A stretch of DNA of 64,000 bases from NCBI GenBank assembly GCA_922989275.2, contig OV277857.1, positions 44,741,083-44,805,082 on the forward strand. The letters run 5' to 3'. The number at the start of each line of letters is the position of its first letter. Position 1 is the stretch's first letter. A program made the position numbers and the translations under genes. This DNA comes from Gari tellinella. Taxonomy: Eukaryota > Mollusca > Bivalvia > Cardiida > Psammobiidae. Below the pieces are notes generated by a model. The model did no database searches, was not told where the DNA came from, and saw only the letters and a program-made list of their open reading frames with translations. Positions 1-9,253 of this stretch are shown piece after piece.

Positions 1-416
1 CTCTCATTCATTCTTTTGGATAAAAGTAACTTTCATCAACACTACTTTATTGTACATTTATAACACTATAAAAAGAATGCTCAGTTAAAAATAACTGTCT
101 GTACCTGCATTTTGCAGGTCAGCCAGTGCATTTCAGTTAACCTTTTGAAAGTTTGAAAATAAAACACAAAACGACTTTGGTTAGATCACAAAATCACTTG
201 CTCACTTGATTACTTCTCCATGCATGCAGAGATACAATCTAATTGACAGACAGTTTGGATGCTGATCAGGTCACACATTTTATGATCTTGATCCAGACTG
301 CTTGTAAAGTTTTAATTCCTCATTTTAATCATTCAAATCATAACTAGCCGTCGATTCTTCAAAACAGTTTTGCAATGGTGTTTGTTGGGGATGTTCTTCT
401 TTTTGATGTTGCTGAA

Positions 417-631
417 TTAACCCTTAGCCCGCCAAATAAATTGTTGTCTGCTATATTTCTCGTCTGCTTCAAGTTTCAAAGTGCTTCAAAGTTGCTCAAA
501 ATTGCTGAAAATGTTGTCCCGAGTGTCAAACAGCTTGGATCCGGATGAGACGCCGAGTTACTCGGCGCCTCATCCGGATCCAAGCTGTTTGCATATGGAG
601 CTATAGTCGTGACTGGCAGGCTAAGGGTTAA
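417..631 (-). mobile_element. Hairpin MITE, family E
   Basis: TTAACCCTTAGCCCGCC / GGCTAAGGGTTAA ends about 215 bp apart. The central palindrome is built on CAGCTTGGATCCGGATGAG with tip GAGTTACTC. Reverse orientation relative to the other three copies; one arm mismatch (CGGCGCCTC). Confidence 0.85.
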
Positions 632-1181
632 CCCTTTCTTATGCAGTATATGTATATTTTACAAACAGTGAAGACCCTGGTCATAACTGGCTACTTAAAG
701 AGCCCTCTGATCAGAATCTGCAAAGTTAATTTAACATTTATTTTCTAAATATTTCCAAAAACTAGCACTCACGGCTGTAAAACTCAAAAGTGATTATTCT
801 TTTTATATATAGCGTAAAAGTAAAGCAAACTGAACAATGCAGCTAATTTATTTCAAAGATTTAAAATTGTTTTAGAGGTGAAGAAATTTGGATAATTCAT
901 TCTGAACTGTATTTTGCCACAATGAATAAACTAAATTCGCTTGTTTAATGAACCTAAATTGGCATTACGTTCTTGCATACAGCAACAAAAATGGTCTTTA
1001 AACATCAAAACCAATAAACATTTATTGCTAGCATGAAATTACCACTTGCTGATGAACTTTAAAGTAAGCTAGTTAAACAAAGAAAACATGAACTTCTTAT
1101 CATGATAAGGCAAATGCTTGACCTCTTACAATTCACAATAAAAATTCACAAAAATGTTCATGTACCAATTTGATTCAACTA
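632..1181. other. No feature recognised
   Basis: AT-rich sequence; only a worn AACAGTGAAGACCCTGGTC core near 666-715. Confidence 0.5.
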
Positions 1182-1330
1182 TTAATATTTACATTCGCCC
1201 CATTCAATTCCATTGACAAAAAGTGTGTTCATTTCGTATAAACACCATTTCTCGAGGGCGGGATTTGTGGAAAAGTTTCCAAGAGGAGGCAGGGCATATG
1301 CAGTTTTCATTCGCGAATTAATCTTTGGAA
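1182..1330 (-). other. Possible coding remnant or exon, minus strand
   Basis: An open minus-strand frame contains ATG at about 1308 followed by KTAYALPPLGNFSTNPALEK and a further 20 or so residues to a stop. Composition looks more like protein than the surrounding AT-rich sequence, but there is no clear acceptor or family match. Confidence 0.12.
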
Positions 1331-1540
1331 CTTGGGACAGCAAACATTTGACAGATTTTTTCAAAATTTGCTCTTAAGCGATCTATGACTTCCTATTAAT
1401 GGAAACCATGATTCCGACTAATATTCTTCTTTATTAATGAGATAAATTGCAAGAAAATTGACATACCTTATAAACAACAATTAACTGTCTGCATTCCTTT
1501 ATGCCCCAAAAAAACCCGATATATTTATCCTATTTTAAAA

Positions 1541-1617
1541 ATGACGTCACTTCCAATGACGTTAAATCGTCATTTTCGCGCCAAACTGTCAAAGTCGTTG
1601 ATCTTAGAATGTAAACA
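1541..1617 (+). promoter_or_regulatory. CRE / ETS / E2F-like promoter cluster
   Basis: A perfect CRE palindrome TGACGTCA at 1542-1549 is followed by CTTCC (ETS core), TGACGT at 1558-1563 (CRE half-site) and TTTTCGCGCC at 1573-1582 (E2F-like). Several CpGs sit in DNA that is otherwise CpG-poor. Such a cluster is typical of TATA-less housekeeping promoters in animals. The site is palindromic and could drive either strand: the candidate exon at 1618 on the plus strand or leftward transcription. Confidence 0.4.
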
Positions 1618-1686
1618 ATGGAACTTGTTTTTTTGCTTTCGAATGTACGCAGCTACAGTTATTTGGTCATGGCTGTTCCTGATAGG
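1618..1686 (+). CDS. Candidate first coding exon, unknown gene
   Basis: ATG at 1618 opens 23 codons (MELVFLLSNVRSYSY.. to ..VPDR) that end at a donor, AGG|GTAAAC, at 1686/1687 in phase 0. A second in-frame ATG at 1669 (MAVPDR) sits in a better context (GTCATGG) and could be the real start, leaving the first part as 5' leader. The exon lies 36-76 bp downstream of promoter-like motifs. No downstream exon was found, and the protein is too short to name. It would be transcribed against the large minus-strand gene, or mark a separate neighbour. Confidence 0.35.
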
Positions 1687-1789
1687 GTAAACATTATTCG
1701 TGTTATCAACCTCTAATATGGATGAAATATACATGCATACTTACAAAATGTTAATGTAATATTAAAAATTACAGCAAATACATAATAAA

Positions 1790-3600
1790 TATTATAAGAA
1801 ATGAACAGATTTTTTTCGGCATTCAAGCGAAATGAATGACAAACAAGAAGGCCATGGCCCACAAGTCGCTCACCTGAGAACATTGCACCTAAGCTGACTT
1901 GGCAAAACAATATCGTGATATATATAGCTATAAAAAGAGTTTTAAAGGTTTTTCCTATATAAGTCTATATAAAACTGATAAGCCTTGGGGCAGGACCAAA
2001 TTTGATCAAAGGGTCATAATTTTAACAATCTTGGTAGAGGACCATAATGCAAAGTTACAGGTCAAATATAAATGATCTGGGCCTTACAGTTTCAGAGAAG
2101 AAGTTTTTTTAAAGGTTTTCCTATGAAAAACTAATAAGTCGAGGGTGGGGCCATTTTTGGCACGGGGGTCATTATTTGAACAATCTTGGTAGAGGATCAC
2201 AAGGCAAAGCTATGTTACAAATATTAAAGAACTGGGCCTTACAGTTTCAGAGAAGAAGAAATTTAAAGGTTTTCCTATATAAGTCTATGTAAAACTGATA
2301 AGCACCGGGGCGAGGCCAATTTTGACCCGGGGGTCATAATTTGAACAAACTTGGTAGAGGACTATAAGGCAAAGCTACATTTCAAATATAAATGATCTGG
2401 GCCTTACAGTTTCAGAGAAGAAGATTTTTAAAGATTTTCCTATGAAAAACTGATAAGCCCAAGGGCGGGGCCATTTTTGGCCCAGGGGTCATAAGCTGAA
2501 CAGTCTTGGTAGAAGACCATAAGGCAAAGCTACATGTCAAATTTGAAAGATCTGGGCCTTACAGTTTCAGATAAGAAGATTTTTAAAGATTTTCCTATAT
2601 AACTCTATGTAAAACTGATAAGCCCCTGGGCGGGGCCAATTTTGACCCGGGGGTCATAATTTGAACAATCATGGAAGAGGACTATAAGGCAAAGCTATAT
2701 TTCAAATATAAATGATCTGGGCCATACAGTTTCAGAGAAGAAGAATTTTAAAGGTTTTCTGAAGAAAAACTGATAAGCCCAAGGGCGGGGCCATTTTTGG
2801 CCAAGGGGTCATAATTTGAACAATCTTGGTAGAGGGCCATTAGGCAAAGCTATATGTCAAATTTTAAAGATCTAGGCCTCACAGTTTCAGAGAAGAAGAT
2901 TTTTAAAGGTTTTCCTATATAACTCTATGTAAAACTGATAAGCCCGGGGCGGGGCCAATTTTGACCCGGGGGTCATAATTTGAACAATCTAGGTAGAGGA
3001 TCATAAGGCAAAGCTACATGTCAAATATTAATGATCTAGGCCATACAGTTTCAGAGAAGAAGATTTTCATAGGTTTTCCTAAGAAAAACTGATAAGCCCT
3101 GGGGCGGGGCCATTTTTGGCCCCAGGGTCAAAATTTGAACAATCTTGGTAGAATATCATTAGGTCATGATACAAACCAAATATCAAAGGTCTGTGCCTTT
3201 TGGTTTCTGAGAAGAAGATTTTTAAAGATTTTCTTATGCATTAAAAATTGTCTATACGGTCATGTTAGAAAATCTGGTCCCAAAGCAAGGGGAATAACTC
3301 TAGCCAAAATCTTTGAACAACATTTCGCTCCCCCTTGTCACTGATGCTTCTGACAAAGTTTGGTTGAAATCGGGTCAGTGGTTTCTGAGGAGATGTTGTT
3401 TGAAAGTGTGGACGGACGACGGACGACGGACGTCGGACGGAATGGTATCACAATAGCTCATCCTGAGCCGAAGGCTCAGGTGAGCTAAAAATTATAGGTA
3501 AATTTACCATGAATCGCTAGCCCGATTCATGGTATTTGCCGATAGTTTTCTGTTGTTCATTTGGCTTGAATGCCGAAAAAATCAATTAATTTCTTAAATG
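1790..3600. repeat. Inverted flanks around the 1.8-kb tandem-core element
   Basis: CGGCATTCAAGCGAAATGAA at about 1817-1836 is inverted at about 3553-3573 (TTCATTTGGCTTGAATGCCG), with weaker pairing outward. A small hairpin ACCATGAATCG..CGATTCATGGT lies at 3508-3535. The tandem-core element seems to have inserted between the arms of an older palindromic element. Confidence 0.5.
1843..3486 (+). mobile_element. pearl/HINE-like element with higher-order tandem core
   Basis: The left end ACAAGAAGGCCATGGCCC leads into TCGCTCACCTGAG. The right end has a GACGGACGACGG tract and then a CTGAGCCGAAGGCTCAGG hairpin closing in GTGAGCTAAAA. The core (about 1930-3240) holds about eight tandem units, marked by GATAAGCCC..GGGGCGGGGCC and GGTCATAATTTGAACAATC, with spacing alternating near 155 and 165 bp. 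Subterminal inverted repeats plus a 3' hairpin fit Helitron-related HINE/pearl elements. No Rep/helicase is present. Confidence 0.7.
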
Positions 3601-4195
3601 TAGGGTGTAATTATTCGTAAGACCTACATGTACATTATGCATGGCCAGGCCAAAAGTGCAAATTGGTTTTCATTCTTCTGTGTTTACAGTCTGAATGTTG
3701 TTGCTAAAGGCAAAATGAAAGCAAAGCAGAAACCTACCTCCTGTACCCATGGGCTCAAGAGTTTCTTATGTTCAGTAAACATGCCATATTTGAAGTCTGT
3801 ATCACATGCAATTCGAGAGTTATGGTCAAATTCCAAGTTTTGGACAGACAGAACAAAAAACCTACTAATTAACATATTGTAATGGTCGTAAGAAATGTTT
3901 TACTGTACTTTCAGATTGGTTATCAATGTATATCATATTTATCAGAAAACAGATTGTATTTGAAAATTCTTCAGTGCATGTAGCATATATAACACATGTT
4001 TGACACTCTATCAAAATTTTAGTTGAAAGCATCCATGCACAATAGAAGTTTTTTACTTGCATGTACAGCGAGACATTATACAGGTGCAGTGTCATAATGC
4101 TCTCTATCACATGAATTGCATTAACCACTTCACTGCCGACCCTGAATACACTCACATTCTCAGCCAGTCTGGATCCAGATCAGACATTGAGTACA

Positions 4196-4388
4196 GATAA
4201 GAGGGAGTAAACTAAACAAATCCAACAATTTCTCACTTATTTCAGCACCAAAATCATATGGTGGTACTATAGTAACTCATTAGAATCGTCTCGAAGAGAC
4301 AATTCTAATGAGTATTGACATGTACCATAGGGTTTAATGCATAAATAAATATTTAAGTTTTTGAAATACTCCCCTTATCTGGAGCTCT
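4196..4388 (-). mobile_element. Hairpin MITE, family F
   Basis: GATAAGAGGGAGTAAAC..CTCCCCTTATCTGGAGCTCT; hairpin CTCATTAGAATCGTCTCGAAG with matching opposite arm. Confidence 0.75.
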
Positions 4389-4498
4389 GTGAGTAACTTG
4401 TCTGATCAGAATCAAAACTGTTTGAGACTGACACATCGAAGTTTCTTCTGTCAAAAAGCCTAAAAACTAAACTTGAGAAATAAATTCATACATACATA

Positions 4499-4680
4499 CA
4501 GTGGAGAATCTGTTATTCTTTCCCAATAAACGCGTTTGCGCTAAAACTATTATTTACAATGCAAACTGTTTGCTACCAAGATAAACAAGAATTATCAGAA
4601 TTGTCCAAAAGTTGTTCTTTTCTACGTTTTAGTGCTTTGCGTTTGCGTTTAAACGGGAACGAATAACAGATTCTCCACTG
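4499..4680 (+). mobile_element. Family G MITE lacking its central palindrome
   Basis: TA-flanked CAGTGGAGAATCTGTTATTC and GAATAACAGATTCTCCACTG. Where the other copies have a 55-65-bp hairpin this one has only GCAAACTGTTTGC. Confidence 0.85.
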
Positions 4681-4682
4681 TA

Positions 4683-4985
4683 CTCTTTGCCCACTAGCAA
4701 TGAAATGGTGATTACCTTTGCAAACAATTCTGATCCAGATGAGATGCTACATTAGCCGAGTCTCATCTGGATCAAAATTATTAGATACTCTGAATCTGTT
4801 TTGGAAAGATATTTAGAAAATTCTGTTGTTGGAACAAACGAAGATGACAAAAGTTATAGCAGACGAAAACATTACCATGTATGCAATTTAAAGCAGGTGA
4901 TATGGTAGTGACAAGTATTATATTGCATTGTTTTTCAACCATATGTGTTTTGCCAAGACCTAAGACACTTAAATATTGTGACACT
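4683..4985 (-). mobile_element. Degenerate family A copy
   Basis: Weak ends. The core CAATTCTGATCCAGATGAGA has tip CATTAGCCGAG. The downstream tract AGACGAAAACATTACC matches the family A reverse arm. Confidence 0.4.
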
Positions 4986-5236
4986 CCTTATTTCATACCA
5001 TTATTTAACCTTTTAGCTCCTGCACTTGAGGCATAACAGGACTGGCAATTTGCAAATAGTTTGGACCCAGATCAGAAAATGACTAATACCAGCAGCTGAT
5101 CAGAAATCCAATTGTTTGACACTTTTAGATCAGCATCTTTGGAAAAAGCTGATAATATAACCCCATCAACTTGTGGTTATTTCCATCGCTTATCATATTA
5201 AGATGATAAATTACAAGTCTTTAATATATGAGGCAG

Positions 5237-5308
5237 TTTAATGAAGGACAAAAGTAAAGCAGAAAGCTCCTAGAGGAGCTTTCTGCTTTACTTTTGTCCT
5301 GCATTAAA
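5237..5308. repeat. C-type hairpin
   Basis: AATGAAGGACAAAAGTAAAG..AGCTCCTAGAGGAGCT..; outer arms GGACAAAAG / CTTTTGTCC. Confidence 0.7.
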
Positions 5309-5910
5309 CAGTAGCTCATCTTCTAAGAGTTGCATGCCTTTTCAAAATATGGCCCCCTAAATAAACATACATTTTTTACAGTAAATTTGAAGAAAAAATG
5401 CAAAATGCAAATTTTGGATCAGATGTCATTCTAGCAGGTTAAAGGCTAATCATGCAATTGCATGTTGGGGAAGCTGATAGGTGGACACTTTTCTAGTTTT
5501 TTGTAGGTAAACAATTGTCACCAGGTGTTATACCTGTCGTCATGAGGATATATTAAAACTGCCTTTCTCGGTGACGGTGAGATAATTTTGTTTTATAAAC
5601 CATTTGAATGCTACATGAATAGATGTTTGCTGTCATGAATGTGAACCAAAAGAAATGTCTTTTATATATCCTAGCAGATGGTATCTTAAAGCAGACTGAA
5701 AGTAAAGCAGAATGTCCCTTAACTCTTCAAAAGGCAACTTTGCAACTAATGTGGATCCTGATCAGACGTCATGTAATGCGGCCCCTGATCAGGATCCCAA
5801 CTGTTTGACACTCGTATCGACATATCTATAGTCAAAACAGCCCTTAATCTTAGTTTATAAATATTGCAGACAACACTACCAATGCGGACGATATTTTGGA
5901 GGTAAGAGGG

Positions 5911-6160
5911 TTAACCCTTTGAACCCTAGTCCCGCATATAGGCATCTTTTCAAACAGTGTACATGTGAATAGTGCACTTGTCCTGTGCAAACAGTGGAGG
6001 CCCAGATCAGAGGGCTCCGAAAGGAGCCCTCTGATCAGGGTCCTCACTGTTTGTCAGTAATGCCAAAATTGACAAAAACAACTCTTAAAAGCCAGAAATG
6101 GACTAGACAAAAATCGAAACTGGAATTGTCCATTTAAAGTTTCAGGGAGGAAAGAGTTAA
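5911..6160 (+). mobile_element. Hairpin MITE, family D
   Basis: Ends TTAACCCTTTGAACCC and GGAGGAAAGAGTTAA. The central hairpin GATCAGAGGGCTCC..GGAGCCCTCTGATC lies inside a CAAACAGTGGAGGCCC core. Confidence 0.85.
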
Positions 6161-6277
6161 ATCAGAATTATGATAAAACAAGTGTCTTGTAGTTTGAGAA
6201 GACTTAAAATATTGCAGCATTCACTTCCACCAAACGCTTAAATATAATGTTGATATATATACCTTTTGAGTGATTCT

Positions 6278-6529
6278 TTAACTCTTTGCCTTATAGAAGC
6301 GACTTTTAGCACTTGCATTTTATTCATCCACTGAAGAAAATAGTTCCAATATATACCGTTATGAATATGTGTCATATTTGATATTTTCCTTATTCTAGCA
6401 GGTAATAGCTTAAAACAGGCTGAAAGTAAAGCAGAATGCGCCATATGGCGCATTCTGCTTTACTTTCAACCTGCTTTAAGTAGTCACCTATTTTCAAAAT
6501 TAGAAACAGGCTATGGGGTAAAGGGTTAA
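6278..6529 (+). mobile_element. Hairpin MITE, family B
   Basis: TTAACTCTTTGCCTTATAG..GGGGTAAAGGGTTAA ends. Arms TTAAAACAGGCTGAAAG / CTTTCAACCTGCTTTAAG; tip GCGCCATATGGCGC perfect. Confidence 0.85.
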
Positions 6530-6928
6530 AGAAACAAATCTAATGAGTAAATTAATCACACCATACGTTTATATTTACATTTACCTATCTATCTGAATCT
6601 ATGTAATCATACATATGTCAACTTGTATTTGCATGCCATTATCATTAATGATATGGAATCATGTTTATTATCTAATTATCAGTTGTTTGAGTGATTTAAT
6701 GTCGCCACTTGTCTGTCTGTCTATTTGTTTGTCTAGCTGTCCGTCACACTTTGTTCTTTATCTTATATAGCATGTCAGATAGGATGAGATATCTATGATC
6801 TGGATCAACAAAGGCTACAGCTATAAATATTCCTCATCAGTACCACCAATTTTGCATATTCATTGACATCTTAATTAAAGCAAGGTGAAAGTACAGCAGA
6901 AAGCTCCTATGCTTTACTTTCACCTTGC

Positions 6929-7175
6929 TTAACCCATTATCCAACAGCCTGTTTCTATTGAAGATAGGTGACTTAAGTTAAAGCAGGATGAAAGAAAACC
7001 AGAATGTGCCTTAAGGCACATTCTACTTTTCTTTCAGTCTGCTTTATTAAGCTACCATCTGCTAGAATATTGAAAATATTTCTTATGATACATATTCATG
7101 ACTATAAATTGGAACTATTTTTTTGTATGGAGGAGTAAATTGAAGACATATAAAGGCTTTTTAAGGGTAACTTAA
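6929..7175 (-). mobile_element. Hairpin MITE, family B
   Basis: Tip GTGCCTTAAGGCAC. Arms diverged (AAAGAAAACCAG versus CTACTTTTCTTT). A C-type hairpin remnant (6876-6930) abuts it on the left. Confidence 0.75.
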
Positions 7176-7179
7176 CCAG

Positions 7180-7431
7180 TTAACCCTTTACCTGATCGCC
7201 TATTTCTAGTATTTAAGATAGGTGACTCCTTAAAGCAGGTTGAAAGTAAAGCAGAATGCGCCTTAAGGCGCATTCTGCTTTACTTTCAGCCTACTTTAAG
7301 GTATCATGAGCTCGAATATGGAAAATATTACCTATGATGCATATTCATTACTGATTAAATTGGAACTATTTTCTTCAGCGGAGGCATACATCATATTCGC
7401 TAAAAGGCGCTTCTATTGGGTAACGGGTTAA
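7180..7431 (-). mobile_element. Hairpin MITE, family B
   Basis: Tip GCGCCTTAAGGCGC; nearly perfect arms. It sits head-to-tail with the preceding copy. Confidence 0.85.
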
Positions 7432-7769
7432 AGAAGATTGCTGCCTGCAGAACCCAGTTAGATATAGATGATTTGCACTGAAAGGGTTAATATAATTATG
7501 TCAGTACCAATAATAATTATATCATTTTGAAGAGTGTAAATTCCTGGCATAAAGCAGATGCACAAAACTTAGCTGTAGGCTAGGCAGAATTATTACAAGT
7601 GTAACAAATTATCTTCATAAATCATTTCACTGACTTTATTCTTCTTCAGGCTTGCAGAAATATTTGCAGTCTGAATATTATTACCCTCTCCTGCTATTAG
7701 CATATATTGATACAGCAACTAAAGATGTCATAATTAACTGAAGAGGTTCTTCAATTGCTTATACAGTCT

Positions 7770-8005
7770 TTAACCCATTACACCATAGCCTGTGTTTCTA
7801 GTTTTAAAGGCAGGTGATCACTTAAAGCAGAATGCACCTTAAGGTGCTTTCTGCTTTACTCTCAGTCTGCTTTAAGCTACCATTTGCTAAGATATAGAAA
7901 CTATTGTTTATGGCGTATATCAATAACTGTATAAATTGCAACTATTTTTTTGTGGAGGAATAAATTGGAGGCGTAAAAAGATGTATTTATGGAGTAATGG
8001 GTTAA
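7770..8005 (-). mobile_element. Hairpin MITE, family B
   Basis: Tip GCACCTTAAGGTGC. The left arm has lost its AAAGCAGG.. outer part. Confidence 0.75.
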
Positions 8006-8154
8006 TACAGATGGCAGGATAATACAGGACAAGCATGTCATTACATTTATTCCACATTTAGCCACTATAGCTTTCTTGAGGACTGTTATTATATGAAATG
8101 TTTTATGTTAGCTAAACAAATTTTTAACCAACTACTGCTGCTAAGGAGGCAAGA

Positions 8155-8401
8155 TTAATCCATTACTCAATAAAATTTGCCTTTTAACGCTTCTGATAAT
8201 TTCTACAGATTACAAATAGAAAGTCCCTCTCCAAGAAGTCCTGAATAAAATGCACAGGTTGCTCTTCTGGTATCTTTCCAGATGGTAGCTTCAAACAAAC
8301 AGAAAGTAAATCAAAATACACCTTAACATTAAGGTACCTGTGTTCTGCTTTACTTTAAAGCTACTTCAAAACTAGATCTGTGCTATGGGTATAAGGTTAT
8401 A
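8155..8401 (-). mobile_element. Diverged family B copy
   Basis: GATGGTAGCTTCAAACAAAC and AAGGTACCTGTGTTCTGC are remnants of the palindrome; termini weak. Confidence 0.45.
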
Positions 8402-8576
8402 TCAAACAACATGCTTCAACGTACAGATAAAAAAGAACGTTTACCTGTCATACTGGTAACATTATAATCCTATAAAAGTGGTTGTTTTTTTTAATGGCAG
8501 AAACTGCATTTGTTGATGGTCACTTCATCACTGTTCAGATAATATACACCTCCCTATGTCCAGTATCCTGACTTAA

Positions 8577-8791
8577 TTAACTCTAAGCATGCTAGCGGTG
8601 AAATTTTTATAACCTTTGCAAATAGTTTGGATCCTGATGAGACGCCGCGTTACGCGGCATCTCATCAGGATCAAAACTGTTTGTCACTCTGACTCTGTTT
8701 TGAAAACAAATTTAGAAAAATTTACTTTCAGAACAGCAGCAGACGACAATTATTGCAGACACAAAAATTTACCCAGCATGCTTAGAGTTAA
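8577..8791 (-). mobile_element. Hairpin MITE, family A
   Basis: TTAACTCTAAGCATGCTAGC..ACCCAGCATGCTTAGAGTTAA ends. Core CAAATAGTTTGGATCCTGAT with tip GCGTTACGC. Confidence 0.8.
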
Positions 8792-8984
8792 ATAACTTTA
8801 AAGCCTCCTGAATGTCTTTTGTCTGTTCCGAATGTCAACACAATAACGGTTGAACCTGTTCACATTCCTACGCTTGACAATTCACATCACTGTGGAATAC
8901 CTTTATCAAATAGCAACCTCTTTTCCTCCGCTATGTTGCTGACATGAATATAAATACCTTGTCATACAGACACCAACAGATCCG

Positions 8985-9205
8985 TTAACTCCTTGACGAG
9001 CTCAGTAATATTGTCGTCTGCAGCAATTATTGTTGTCTGCTGCTGTACTAAACTTTGAATTTTTAAAGAATTATTTTCAAAATATGGTCAGTGTGTTAAA
9101 TAATTTGGATACTGAAAAGATGCCGTATAAAGCGTCATCTCATCTGGATCCAAACTGTGTGCAAAGGTTACCACAATTTTTGCCGTCAACATGCAAAGAG
9201 ATAAA
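8985..9205 (+). mobile_element. Diverged family A copy
   Basis: TTAACTCCTTG..CATGCAAAGAGATAA ends. Core AATTTGGATACTGAAAAGAT with damaged left arm. It lies 48 bp left of the long-TIR transposon. Confidence 0.6.
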
Positions 9206-9253
9206 TGGCTTTTGGGGGTATATTTCACCAAAAGGATTCATTCTTAACCCTTA

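Noticed and set aside
1930..3240. Tandem units as a protein-coding repeat
   Set aside because: Units are not multiples of three in consistent phase and contain stops in all frames.
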